This document shows, piece by piece, positions 48,839 through 61,284 of a stretch of 64,000 bases of DNA. The stretch is taken from positions 4,775,001 to 4,839,000 of the forward strand of contig NC_066596.1 in assembly GCF_905475345.1 (NCBI RefSeq), given 5' to 3'. The notes below the pieces were generated by a model. That model ran no database searches, was not told where the DNA came from, and saw only the letters and a program-made list of their open reading frames with translations. A program made the position numbers and the translations under genes. This stretch comes from Vespula vulgaris. Its lineage: Eukaryota; Arthropoda; Insecta; Hymenoptera; Vespidae. The stretch's first letter is position 1. Each line of letters starts with the position of its first letter.

Positions 48839-51548
48839 CTAAGCGAAAGTAAGAAAGAGAGAGAAAGAAAGAGAGATCTTCGTATAAGATATAAATATAT
48901 TTCAGTTTTGTTATTTCGTCTGAAATTTTTGATATTTCGCAATTTTCGCGCTTAGTGTGCTCTACCAAATCGTACGACTGGTAATAACGTGGAAGAAAAC
49001 TGTAATGTGTTAAGCGAAAACTATGGAACATATTTAATTTCGTGAAATAGTACTCCTGTCACGAAGGTATTAAACTAATCTCAAAGTTTGAGGACGATCG
49101 CATATACATTTTTAGAAAACACAATAAAATTCTGAAACTTTGTTCATTCCCAAGAAATCCTACCGCAAGTTAACCGTTTCTCTTTTACTCGGTGCGTGTT
49201 CGCACTGTGATTATACTGAGTTTTTTACGTGTAACCGAAATTGTGCTAACCGCAGGTACCGTCGTCGGTTGCCATTATAAACGGATCGAAAGGAAGTTGG
49301 AATCAGTTATCGTTAAGAAGCTTTACTGGTTTTGTTAAAGAATATGACAGATTCTAATTTTATTATGTGATGAAAAAAGAAAACATGGCCGCAACTAATT
49401 CGATCAGCTGATGAGAGTAGAACATATAATTCATGGTTTTTATGCTCATAATAAAATTATTTTAATAACAATTCGAATAGAAGTATATTTGTTTCGACCA
49501 TTGAACAAGCCTGAACTTTTTGGCAACGCCGAAAGGAACCCACACGATGCGTTTGACACTTTTATCGCGTGCGCGCTATTCGGGACAGAGTGTATGCAAC
49601 GGATACGTTCGACACAAAGCAAGGAAAAGAGAGAGAGAAAGAAAAAGAGAAAGAGAAAGAGAAAGAGAGAGAGAAAAAGAGAGAGAAAAGGGGGAGTAAA
49701 GAGAAGGACGTTCGACGACGCGACACTAGCGAATCCTTTCATTGGCTGTGCGCGAGAAGTACGAACGGCGTCCTCTACGGAAATCCGGAATTTTTTTTAT
49801 TTTACATTCTTTCTCATTCACTCCTATTTGCCTCCTCCCACTACTTGTTCCACACGACACTCCCACTCCCGTCAAGTGGTCAATGTGATTCTTTCCTTTG
49901 ATCAAACGTGTCTTCGAAAAAAGGAAAAAAAGACAAATACAATATCATCTTTGATGGCAAATGTTAATTTTAACAGGAACGTATATTTTGTATCAACTTC
50001 AGCAGCCCTTTTCTCCTTATCGTGAAATTCGCATCTGCCTGCTTATAGTTACGAGGTAGCGGAGCTATATTCGAAATATTTGAATTAGCTTATCGTCGGA
50101 TCGCTGACAGCTGCCGGTGCGGCGTCGCGCGTGCTTCTAATTACTCGATCTAGATCGGTCGATCCTATGAAGATCTTGAATGGTTAATTTCTCGAATAAC
50201 GAGCCTACCTTACCAATAGGAAACTATAAAAAGGTTTCAGGTAAATATTCCTTTAGAAAGAAAATCATTATCGATCAAGATCCTTAAATGCTAATTAACC
50301 TGTTTCTTATTACATAGATCATCACTGATCGATATCATTTTCTTTGTATGTTGCTTGATAAGATCATTTTTAAGAATTGAATATGAAAGTGCATTTATTC
50401 GAATTTCCAGAAAAATATTTGTAAATTTGTTATTCCGGCTGATACTTTCAAGAACACAATATTGATTTTTCGTAACCTGTAGAGAATTGTTTTGCATAAA
50501 AAGGGAATATTGGTTCATAAAGGAAAAAGAGCGAGAGCGTTGTTTGCGGTAGGCGCAAAATTCCGAGGATGAGAGACGGCCAGGACGTGGCAAAAATCGT
50601 TCGTATTTTTTAAGATCCCGACGTTGAGATAGTGTCGTCGGACCAGTTTGGCAGGCGCGGCACGCGTTTCGACGCGGCGTTTTTTAAATAATTCATAGGA
50701 GAAAGAGACGATCGGTGGTGAAGACCTGGGAGGGACAAAGATCTGGTGGAGGAGAAGGGGGAACCACGCATACGCATAAAACGAACGAAAAATGCCGTTC
50801 CTCCACTGAAGTGTCCTGAGAATTCCGAAAATTAAACCAACTTTTGTGAGTAACTAAGTAAACCTAAATTTCTTCCTATGTAAAATTCAAAATGTAATTT
50901 ATCGTTGATTATGATTCTTTTTCTACATTACCGACTGATAGAAAAAGCGCGGGAAATGTTTACATTTTCCGAATTACTGTTCCGAAGTTTCGATAGATTC
51001 TTTTTCGTGAGGTTTCGGGAAAGATATAAAAATAAAAAGAAATAATAAAGAACGGAAGAAACGTTAAACAATTTTCCTTTCGTAGAGATTGAAATCGCCT
51101 TATCGATGATGCCGTGGGTTTAGCGCATATATTCGCACCGTGGAATTCCTACCATCGTGGCATCACTCGAGGGGTGGAAGACGAGTTATGTGCGTCAGGA
51201 AAAGGACAAAGAGAGAATTTCTTTGCTTTCACGATTAATTACGCCCTCATTCCCGCCCCAAGTGCGGCTCTTTCAGCGATGCATCGTCGATATTGACATT
51301 TGCCTTGCTTGCCTTTCTCTCTCATATCCTCTCTCTCTCTCTCTCTCTCCCCATAGATACAAACACATACATACACATAGACACGTACATGCACCAGTCA
51401 TTCTTCTTCTGCATTCTTTTCAACGCAGAGGAACAGCAATCGGAGGGGTGGCAGAGGTAGTAGAAGAGAAGGTACACAGAAGAGAAAAAGATGTGCGAAA
51501 AAGGTGGCATGGGGGTGTGTGAAGGGAGAAAAAGTGAAAGAGATATAT

Positions 51549-51550
<2 letters not shown>

Positions 51551-51607
<57 letters not shown>

Positions 51608-51610
51608 AAG
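51551..51610. repeat. (GA)n microsatellite
   Basis: About 24 GA units followed by GGGAGAGAAAGA. Confidence 0.9.
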
Positions 51611-52524
51611 ATTGAGAGAGAGACGTAGAGAAGGAAGGAAAGAGGAAAAGAGAGAAGGGAGAAAGCGGGAGAGTATTATACAGGGACACACCCCTATCTT
51701 TGAAGCGTGTACTTATCGACTGCACCGACTACTACGCTTCTTTTTCCTCCGTAGTTCATCAAGACAGACCGCTAAAGGAGAGCAGGTAGGTTGGTAGGTA
51801 AGGTAGGTTGGTAGGAATGCGTGTATAAGGGAATTAGACCATAATCGTCCACGCGTATGCCGCGAAGAAGGGGACGTTTAATTTTCCGCCTACCTTGGAC
51901 CTCGATGTTCACTCGCTCGGGGTGCCACCTTCATGACATACGTTTTCTCTCTCTTTCTATCTATCTCTCTTTCCCTTTTATCTTATTGATTATTTCTCAT
52001 TTTCTCTTATACTAGCTGATTGATGGTGCCCGTTAAAATGTATAAAAATTCACGTTTTATCTTTGATATCTTTATATGTGCCTTTATATGTGCAGAAATA
52101 TTTTTTTTGTCCTTTCTTAAAAATCTTTTATCGTGATGTAACGATTATTCGTTTGAAATATATAGTCATTCGTTTGATTGCCGATTTAATAGATCAAAAA
52201 TGTTTGCGATATTGGGGAAGTTTATGAATGAAGTTAATTAAGAATAAATTGAACGAAAATAACTAAATATTTTATGGTACTCACATAAATGCAACCTGAA
52301 GGCCTTTCGTTATCGCTGGAAGTAATTTAATTTTAGGAGTAACGGGCAAAAAAAATCAATTTTGTTTTATTTCGTGAGCGCCTGCGCTTGAGTACTTCGT
52401 TCTTATTAAGTACAGGATTATCTTTCGCAGGCTATGTCGGTAAGGAAGTTTCAGTTCTACAAACGTTGAAAAACTTTACTGAAGTCAATAAATGTTACTT
52501 ATGTCCGATGGTCGATGTCGTTTT

Positions 52525-52537
52525 GCGCCATCTACTG
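52525..52537 (-). promoter_or_regulatory. CTCF-like motif
   Basis: The minus strand reads CAGTAGATGGCGC, close to the AGRKGGCGC core bound by insect CTCF. It lies about 700 bp left of the small Tet exon. One short motif match is weak evidence on its own. Confidence 0.25.
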
Positions 52538-53242
52538 ATAAATTAGTACGTCGGTATGATGGTTCGTTTTTACAGAGACGATAATGTAGTTTTCTGTAAT
52601 AGTAGTGTAATATGTAGAAAATAAACATAAATTTTAAAACGAAATAATTATTTTTGAAAGAACATATTATTAACATATAATTTTTAAAATATAGTTTTTT
52701 TTTTTTTAGTAAATATTTCCCATATTTATTGATGATTGACATATTTCATGAGCAAATTGTTATTTTTATCGACCGAGTACAAGAATATTACGTGAGAACT
52801 GCCTTAATTTCAAAAGGTAAAGGCGCATAACGTATTGTAGAGTATATTATGCTATTAGAAGACTATTTACAAGATATTAAAGAACTATTTTTTTCTGCAT
52901 TGTTACAAACAATAAAATAAAGACTATGACTTAATGACGAAGTTCGTGAAGATTACAGAAGAACTTTAATTCTTATAATCTACTTTTTTCTCAATATACA
53001 TACATGCTAATTTAAAGTACTTTCTCGGTTAAGAGCTAATCTAATGCGTTGGCCCTGGAAGACTATACTTTTATTACTGGTTCTATTGGACTTAACGAGA
53101 TCAATTGAGGCGATATGGTTGCCTTGATTTTACGATAGTACGTTTTAACGATAATGATCTAAAAGGCAACTGTACGTGATGTCACAGAAACAGAATCATT
53201 CGAGAACGTCGTATTAATTAAACACGTCTTATTGTTTTTCAG

Positions 53243-53317
53243 CACCTTTATCATTTGCAAACAGGCGAGGGAGCGTTCAGGGAAAGAGGAAGAGGTCGAG
53301 GGAAAGGTACCACAAGG
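53243..53317 (+). CDS. Tet: Tet small internal exon (75 nt)
   Basis: A 75-nt segment between an acceptor (ATTGTTTTTCAG) and a consensus donor (AGG followed by GTGAGT). It encodes exactly 25 codons with no stop in phase 0, the phase left by the CXXC exon, so the join reads ...LTEKK-HLYHLQTGEG... The second half is basic and Arg/Gly-rich (RERGRGRGKGTTR), which suggests a flexible nucleic-acid-contacting linker between the CXXC finger and the distant catalytic domain. An alternative internal donor (GGGAAAG followed by GTACCA) would break the frame. The length (a multiple of three) means it could be skipped without a frameshift. Assignment to Tet rests on strand, phase and position; I cannot recall the orthologous exon precisely. 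Confidence 0.6.
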
Positions 53318-56300
53318 GTGAGTCAAATATTTTAATTTATATGTAGTTTTTTTCTATTCTTTAAGAAGACAACTGTAATTTCGTAAAAAACACTGCAGTT
53401 ATTTGAAACTTAAGAATTTATAAAAAATAATCCATACATTTTAAATATCATAAAGTCTATTTTTAGAGTACTAATTTTTGTCAAATTTACCCGACTGCTC
53501 CTAAAAAGGATGGATTATATCTAATAAAAACTTTTGTAATTTTAAGTACCATAATATATAACAAGAGGACTGTTTCCTCACAGTGATATATATATCTGTA
53601 AGATAAAAGACAAAAAAAAAGAATATAGTATTTCAAAACGTACGGAAGAAAAATTTTTAATCGAGCAAAGCTCTGTGCGATCTCATCCGCGAGCTTTGAA
53701 AACAAGAGATGGTGGCGCGACGTAAAAAAAGAGATCGTCTGAGAGGGAGAAAAAGGCGAGACGGAAAGATAAAAAAGGCAATGCGCAAAGTGCGATTCCG
53801 TAAACGATGCCGTTCAGGAAACATGCTTTTAAGCGATTTTTCTTGTCTGCAATCGTACTACCATATCAACTTCTCCCTTCGTCGCCCTTTTTAGGAATCT
53901 GTTTTTATAGCATTCCTTATCTTTATCATATATTTTTTATTATATTTTGTAAAAACACAAACAACATGAATTTATCTATATAAATACATTTACTTTTATT
54001 TTTGAGATACATTTACTTTTAAACTTTCTCTAAACTTTTAATTATACTTTAAACTTTTAAATTATACTAATTCTCAATTTTTCGATTGTATAAATCTTTC
54101 ACAAATATATATTTTAAATATGAAAAAAATTATTCTTGTGTCTTCAAAATGGTGCGGTGAAAAATTTGGAATGTGCGTTATTGGATTTTAGAAAAAAAAA
54201 TTAAAATTCGTGAAAAGAATATAATGAAAAAATTATTAGCGAACGTCGATTTGTTTCTCGTAAATCTCTTGGATGTGGCTGTACAGAGTTTGAGAACTGA
54301 TATTAAGCAAGATGGTATTGATCGACGTGTAGTGCGCCTGTCTGCACTGCACCGCCATGTTTAAAATTGTCCTGCTTAAGCCTCCTAGTGGTTAAACCTG
54401 CAACTATACTCCGGCTATCTCGTTGCATTTCCTAACTAAATACTCTACGAAGCTATCATCACTTTTTTATGTTCTTTATTTACGCATTACTGCTTGATCA
54501 CCTTAAATACTCTTCATTTAAAGCTTATCATTAGATTCATTTTCCATTTGTTATTCATTGTAGTTGTATCGTCCAAAGCTTATATTTTAAATACGTATAA
54601 TTAATTGAAATAAGGGTTATAAATGCATTCCACATTTTTTTGTTCATAGTTTATGAAAATAATTTGCAAATAAAAATAAATAAAATATTTCATTATCTAA
54701 AAAATATAACAGGAATCTTGCATATCCAGAATTCAACAATTTCTTTGGTTTTTTATCGGTGGTCTATCGATTCCTGCAAAGAAATAGTCCACGTACATAC
54801 ATATGTACTACTATCTGTATTATTCGAACACCTTTGTGACGAAGTGTTATTTTACTTTTTTTTTTTCATTTTTTTTTAATGTATCAGGTAACAAGACATC
54901 TGCTAATCGATAAAGGTCTGTCGTGACATGTTAGATTCTGTGAAAAGTTCTTTGCCCTATTACGTATAAATATTATTTTAACACTTTGATACTCGCTGAC
55001 ATCACATTTGTCATTTGTCAATAGACCTTATCAGCCGAGAGCCAATTAAGCGGTTTTTTCCCTACCTGCAATTATGTTCATTATCATACTTTAAAACAGA
55101 GATATTTTTTGTGGAAACTATTACTTAAATTGGGTACAATTATAAGAATTAGACTGGAGAAATATGCAGTCTTTATCACACGCATATGTTGGTAAGAATA
55201 TTTCGAATGAATGAAAAATGATTGAGATTACATGAGAGAATTATCGGTTAATAAGAGTTTCTTGAGCGAAATTATTATTCATTTATTTATGTCAAATATA
55301 AAGTATTAACAAATTTTTAATTAAGTTTAAAAATGAAAAATCCTAATAATATTTTCTATTTGAATCTCGGTATAACCTACTGAATTAATTAAATACATTA
55401 GCCCTAAGGAAAGTTATGAACATTTAATGTGGGTATCCTAAAGATATATAGTGATCTTGTTTTTTCTTTTTCTCTCCTCCTCTCGTTATGATATACACGT
55501 ACGATCACCATGGTGTCGACGGGAGCTAAATTGCATTAGGCAGGTATAAGAGGGGGTTGAGAAGGGTGGACGACAAACGGGGTGGTTGAGTAGAAAGGGT
55601 AGGGGTGGGTTGGACCACGCCATCTTGAACTCGCGAACAATGTGTCGCTTTATGGGCTCCTCTGACGGAAAACGGAGATAAATCTGCCGACAAATATCAA
55701 TTGTTTAAATTTAAATAAAATTACTAATTCCCTTTTTTCGTTCATTTTCTTCAAATATTCCTAGAGAAATGTTTAAAAACGTCGATGAAATTTTTATTAT
55801 TTGTGTTATGGTATATTCAGAGGAGAGAAAAAGTTGTATGATTGCTTATCACAACCGATATCTATTATCGAGTAAATTTAGAAGCATTTATGTTACAAAA
55901 TCTGTCTCTTCCTCTTCTTCTCTCTGCCTATCTCCCTCGTTCGCGAACGATTAATGAGATTTTAATTACCAACCGATGACATCATAAATTGCGAACCATT
56001 AAGTTTCCACCCGTTATCGAAAATCCGTTCACCGTTTATCATCCTTTATAACATCGTGGGATCTTCTACCTACATACATACTTCCTATCTTTCCTATCCA
56101 AATAGTAGTAACCTACGACCTTTCTAACTATTCTCTCAAATCTCTCGTTTACATTCATCATCTTAAAGGAAAAAGAACAAAAAATAAAGAAGAAAAAGGA
56201 AAGTCAAGGAAACTTAATCGAGTTTCGTTCAGGGACCGCTCCGGGGCCTTCCAGTTATCTAATCTATTGACGTATAGATAAGATAATTTCGGCGCTTCTT

Positions 56301-57756
56301 CATTCCGCTTGCTACGTTAGCAAGATAAATAGTCCTTATTTTTTATTAATCTCGTAATTTTTTCTATATATTCGAATTGCTTGGAATTTTATTATCGTTA
56401 ATCTAAATCTCTATCTTTGTATGGTACGTGTCGCTTCTCATAATACGCAAATGCGCTAGATTCAATTTCTAGAGTAATGGATTATTTTGATTCAACGTTA
56501 ATACGTTCGTATAACTTCTTTATATCTTTATAGAAATCACATATATATGTATACGTTGGGATCAAAGATCATGACCGTATGCTTTTGTGATCGAAAACTC
56601 AAATAATATTTACTTGTTTCGCAATGTTAGATGAAATGTTAATTGGGGTTTTAAAAAGTTTTCTCTTGCAAGTGACTAGTAATAAAAAGTGCGATGGGAC
56701 TTTCCTCTGTTTCTTTTCTTTTTTTTTTTTTTTTTACTTTTGCGAAAAGGTATTTTCACTTCTCTCTAAAGACTCGTTCGAAATATTATCTACTTGGAAG
56801 AATAATTCCAAGCAATGTATAGGTACATTACTTTGCAGAGGTGAACGACTAGCCACTAAAGGGTTACTCGGTTTCCTAGAAAGAGGGTTGGCACAGAGCG
56901 GATTCGAGAGCAGCTAAAAGGGTGTTATTCGCCAGTGGCAACGCGCTCGGCAACTTGTTGCAGCGACGTTAATAAACGAAGTCCCGAGGAATCATCTCGT
57001 TTGAAGGATATCCGGTTCGATCCTTTACCTTCGTATATTCCAGTCACGGAAAGCGAGCCACTTAAGAGAATGAGATAGGAAGGGGAGGTATTAGAATGGG
57101 AAGGAAAATTTTATCGTCCCTCAACATCACGTCTTATCACTTTACATTTCATTTCTTGCTACTCAATACAACTGCTATCAGGCTGAATACAAACGATACT
57201 ACATATTTATTTGAAAGATAACTTTTTGATCCTATCTTTTTCGTAATTAATTGTTCACAATCAGCGTGAACATAATTTGTTATCATTGAAATCATAAAAA
57301 AAAAATCTTAAATACAATTTTTGATCGCGAAGAAAGTAATTGAAAGAAATCTTGCGATCCAAGGTATTCTTTAGAAGTACGATTAAAATCAATAACAATA
57401 ACAACAACAACAACAACATTCACAAAGAAAGATTGATGTCGTCCGTAAGTATTGTCGTCGGGAACGTAAGAGTCGGAGACGGTCGACATCGATGCGCCTC
57501 TCGCGGAAACGGAAGGAGTGGGAGCATGGGTATAGTTGGGTGATAGTGGGGAGAAATGACAACGGGGTAGAGGGGTATAGTAGTAGGTTGAAGGCAGAGA
57601 GAAGAGAGAGGGTTTCGACCGCGTCCCTTCGAAGCTGCGGCTGGATGATGCGGGGTTGGATGGCGAGGACTATCCAAGAGGAAACGTTGCTGAGAGGGGA
57701 TAGAGAAGCGCGACTCGTTGTGTCTAGAATACCAACCTTCACTGAGGAGATGTTTA

Positions 57757-57954
57757 CAGTGGCGCGCAAAAGTTTGCCAGCTAGTTAGGCTCTTAGCTGT
57801 ATTATGGAAAAGAAAACAATTGAGTAATTTTTAGCTAATGCATTTTTTCAAATTTAATGAATAGGAAGGCTGTTAAAATCTAACAGGAAGATGTCGCTGG
57901 CATTTTTTTTAATTGAAAGTATAATTGAGATATAGTGATTTTTGCAGGCCACTG
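57757..57954. mobile_element. Tc1/mariner-type MITE (198 bp)
   Basis: The element begins CAGTGGCGCGCAAAA and ends TTTTGCAGGCCACTG. The 15-bp termini are inverted repeats with 13 of 15 matches, and both are flanked by TA (57755-57756 and 57955-57956), the target duplication of Tc1/mariner transposons. The 198-bp interior is AT-rich with no transposase frame, so it is a non-autonomous miniature element. CAGTG-starting, CAAAA-containing termini are common in this superfamily. Confidence 0.7.
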
Positions 57955-58194
57955 TATGTATCGGAAGAAACGAAAAGCGAGGGTGTGTGTAGGTAAAAGA
58001 GAGTGTTCTGGAGAAGTGGGAGTCATGCTGGATGAGGATGAGGAGGTGGTGGAGGAGGTGATAAAGGAGTGGGGGATCGCAGTCGACGGGAGTAGAGGTT
58101 TAATGGTGGGGAGAAGGCTGAACGGAGAAAGACGATGGGGAGTCCGGTGCGAGGGAGAGCGAAAGGTTAGCGACACGAAAAGGCACGAACGTTT

Positions 58195-58551
58195 CCGAGG
58201 CGCGCGTGACGCGAGGTTATAGCTCGGTGAAGAAGCAACGCGGAGGCGCGCACTTGACGCTACTCTAGTGGCTAGCTTTGTGTGGCCGAGAACGACGTGA
58301 CCGTGTCCGTACTAAGCGCGAGTATATAGTATACCTTTGTAAAATCACGAATAGAGGGGGAAAATAGCGCGGGAAGATATCTCCTGAAATATATAGAAAA
58401 ACTAAAGAAGCGAAGAAAAAGGTAAACGGAGTAGAAATATTATCTAAGACTGTCTACGTTTCCCTTTTTTACCTTTTCCCTTTTTTTTTTTCACTTTCTT
58501 GCAACCTCACGTGTGACGTGAGAGAGGGGGAAAGCGAGAGATAGAGAAAGG

Positions 58552-58585
<34 letters not shown>

Positions 58586-59199
58586 TAGATAGATAGATAG
58601 AGATAGAGACCCGCAGCGTCAGCGCGGGAGGTCGATTTCCGTTCGAGTCAAAACGCGCGGGTAATACAAAAAAGTTTCTTCTTTTTCTCGTCTCCTTGAC
58701 GTTGTCTGTACTATTTTCTTGGACGATTTGGGTGTGGCGCTGAGAATACGAGAATCTCGACGCGCGTCATGAGCGCGAAAATCGAGAAAGAGAGACGAAG
58801 ATAGAAAGTACATAGTCGAAATGTTGGAACGCGTGGAAGAAGGAAGATAGAACGTGTGAGTGTGCGCTTAACGTGCATTGGAAGGTTCTCCCGAGGAGAG
58901 GAGAAGGCTTGGAGTGGGAGTGTTGGTAGTGGTGGGGAAAGGGGAAAAGATCGACGAAGAGAAACGAGGAGATAGAGAACAGTCCCGCGGCTGTTTTTTG
59001 GCGGTGAACGATCCGCGAGTGTGTGTGGGTGTTCGTCGACTATCCACGATCGATTTTTATCGGTGGTCAGTGTACATGAAGCTCGTTTTTTAAAAAGAGA
59101 GAAAGAGATAATAAGAGATCCATACCTTTATCCGGCGAAAATACCTCGAGGAACAAAGTGAAAATTTGTTATTTTGTATTTGAACGGGCTCGAGGAAAG
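58195..59199 (+). promoter_or_regulatory. Tet: CpG-rich block, candidate internal Tet promoter
   Basis: GC- and CpG-rich sequence with a TATATAGTATA element at 58322 and purine-rich leader-like DNA. It has two donors: AAAAAG followed by GTAAAC after 58421, and GAAAG followed by GTAGGC after 59199. No long coding frame precedes either donor; the last ATG before the second (59077) opens only a five-codon ORF. Drosophila Tet has an internal promoter that makes a short isoform lacking the CXXC finger, and this block sits where such a promoter would be expected, downstream of the CXXC exon. The link is inference. Confidence 0.3.
58561..58606. repeat. GA / GATA microsatellite
   Basis: GA units passing into four GATA units, within the CpG-rich block. 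Confidence 0.85.
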
Positions 59200-61266
59200 G
59201 TAGGCTTTTTTGTTTTATTTTTCCTCCATGCAAATTGTTTCTATACGGAATGAGATATCGTTACACGTGATTTCGTCGATCTTCGTCGATCTTTTCCCGA
59301 GAATAACGAATGCTGAGTCGTAACCAGATAGATCTGGGAACGAGATTGACTCCTTTTTATATCGAATTGCATAAATTTCGGACATTTTTCTTGATTGACA
59401 GAGATCAAGAAATCAAAAAGAATTAAATGGGCGGGAAATCTTAATAGGCTGTATTACAATGAACATGTTAATACGATAATCTTGTTGTAGAATAGAATGA
59501 ACATGTCGATGATAAAACCATTTTGAATTGGTAAAGATGCTTTTGAAGAAGGATAATCATGCCACTTTGTACGGAAAACTCAAGCGACGCGCTTCAAGTT
59601 GTTCGAGCGGCGTCCGCCGGTTCTTCAACCGTAATACGCGAAAAGTCAAGAACTTTGCCTTGAATTTTATTCAATTGTAAATAGTATGTATTTATTGTTA
59701 CGAATATATGTAAACCTGCTATCAGGTATATTGCTTTTTATTTTTCTAAATTCTTTATTAGAATCTTCAATAAATTCTTACTTAAATGATCGTAATATTC
59801 GTCAGTTATATTTCTCACAATTTCTTTTTTTTTGGAACGTATCCGATTTTTTCAATGCAATTTTGATTAATTGCTATTTGGAGCATGAAACGTGGTAAAG
59901 AGAAATTATTTCAAATCGATCGGGAAAAGAAAAACCGCGCGTTGATCAGCGTTACAACCGACATCGTTCACATGTTGTTTACTACACCTCTTAACGAAGC
60001 TTCCCTTCCGTTTTCACGCTCGAAAACATCTCGGGGTATCGGTTGAAGCTTCGACTAACGCACGAGATGGCCCTACTCTCGATTTTTTAAAATAAATTAA
60101 TCCCCAGCCATTTATCTCATCCCTTTTTTCATTCCACCCTAACGCCGACAATTTTTTCTTTTTCTTTCTCCGATGTTCTTCTATCTCTTTCTTTTTTTTT
60201 TCTTTTTTTCTTTATCGAAGCGAAACGCGAAACACTCGCGCGAAACTTCGCTGGTTGCGTAATCGCTCTATCGCGGAATTCAGGTCAAGTCTTGTATTCT
60301 CTGTGTACTGTTGCTAAAGCGAGTCGCCTCGCAAAATATCTGTCGATGATTATGAATGGGTCTTTAAAGTTTCTATAATGGCGCTAGAAGGCGTGTTCGC
60401 TCGTTCTGGAGTTAAGGATCGTTAGTTAAAAATTATTTCAAAGACATCAGCCGATAACACGACATGTACGAGTTGCGTTAAAGTATATTTCAAAAAGTGC
60501 GTGCGTTTGCCGCGCAAAAGAGGGAGAGAGTGAGAGAGAAAGAGATAGAGGGAGCCGGTGAAGCTCGTTTTGGCTTAAATCGACGGAATGTGAATCATCG
60601 CGAGTGGAATGACCGGAGGTAAGCTGAAATCGGCGGCTAGAGAGCGGTCGTTGCCCAGAGGCCACGCGTTTCAACGCTCTCATGAATTGACACGTTGCTA
60701 TTACTATAGTTAATATATCTTTTTTTTTATTTTTTCTCTCCAGTTGCTTTCTCTTTCTCTTTTTCTTTATATGTATTTTTATCTCTCTCTCTCTCTCTTT
60801 CTTATTTCTTCTTACATATTTCTACTAAACTAAACGAAATTTCGTCAGGAATAGACGAGGTAGACCTTGAATCTCCACAGGAATACAAAATGAAAGATGC
60901 CATATATAATTAACCGACATTTTATGAGAGTAGGGGCTGTGAGCGTATGGCCGATCCTGGATGCGTATTTATATCGGTCCCATGCGTATTTCTAGATTTT
61001 AACATTGACGAACAATCATCTATGTGTTTCCTTTTATGAGAGACGTTGAAAAATTGAAGTTTGTATTAAATTTCATTTTTTTAAATTGCTAATATTCAAT
61101 TAAGTAATTATAAACTTTACCCACAGATTTGTATTTCCCGCGCATTGCTAGACAGATATTTGCTTTCATGAGCTTTAAGCTTAGGATGTATCCGAACAAA
61201 GCGCGGTGTAGTAAGTCGTGGAACGAACGATCGTCAGTGGCAGACATTAACGTCCGAATAATTGGC

Positions 61267-61284
61267 CACGTGATCGACCACGTG
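61267..61284. promoter_or_regulatory. Tandem CACGTG E-boxes
   Basis: Two perfect CACGTG hexamers (61267-61272 and 61279-61284) separated by 6 bp, embedded in GGCCACGTG...CACGTGGC. CACGTG is bound by bHLH factors such as CLOCK/CYCLE, MYC/MAX and USF. Pairs spaced 6-7 bp are the known CLOCK-responsive E1-E2 arrangement. Confidence 0.4.

Larger units (their letters stand above)
24395..53242 (+). other. Tet: Tet intron after the CXXC exon (about 28.8 kb)
   Basis: Bounded by the donor GTCAGT at 24395 and the acceptor ATTGTTTTTCAG ending at 53242. Both sides are phase 0, so joining them keeps the Tet frame open. If the intron were retained, translation would add Val-Ser-Asp-Leu and stop at 24407. 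The interior is mostly AT-rich with many microsatellites and scattered GC-richer patches (28.3-28.7, 32.6-33.0, 34.9-35.4, 38.0-38.5, 43.1-43.5, 44.5-45.7 kb). Candidates inside it, listed separately, are a possible alternative coding exon, a small ORF and an antisense exon. The remainder shows nothing I can name. Confidence 0.6.

Noticed and set aside
49411..50025. 204-codon plus-strand ORF
   Set aside because: The middle is Lys/Arg/Glu repeat from a purine tract and the flanks are AT-rich translation; no evidence of a gene.
57492..57788. 98-codon ORF left of and into the MITE
   Set aside because: It runs into the transposon terminus, so its end is not a conserved gene end, and it has no domain.
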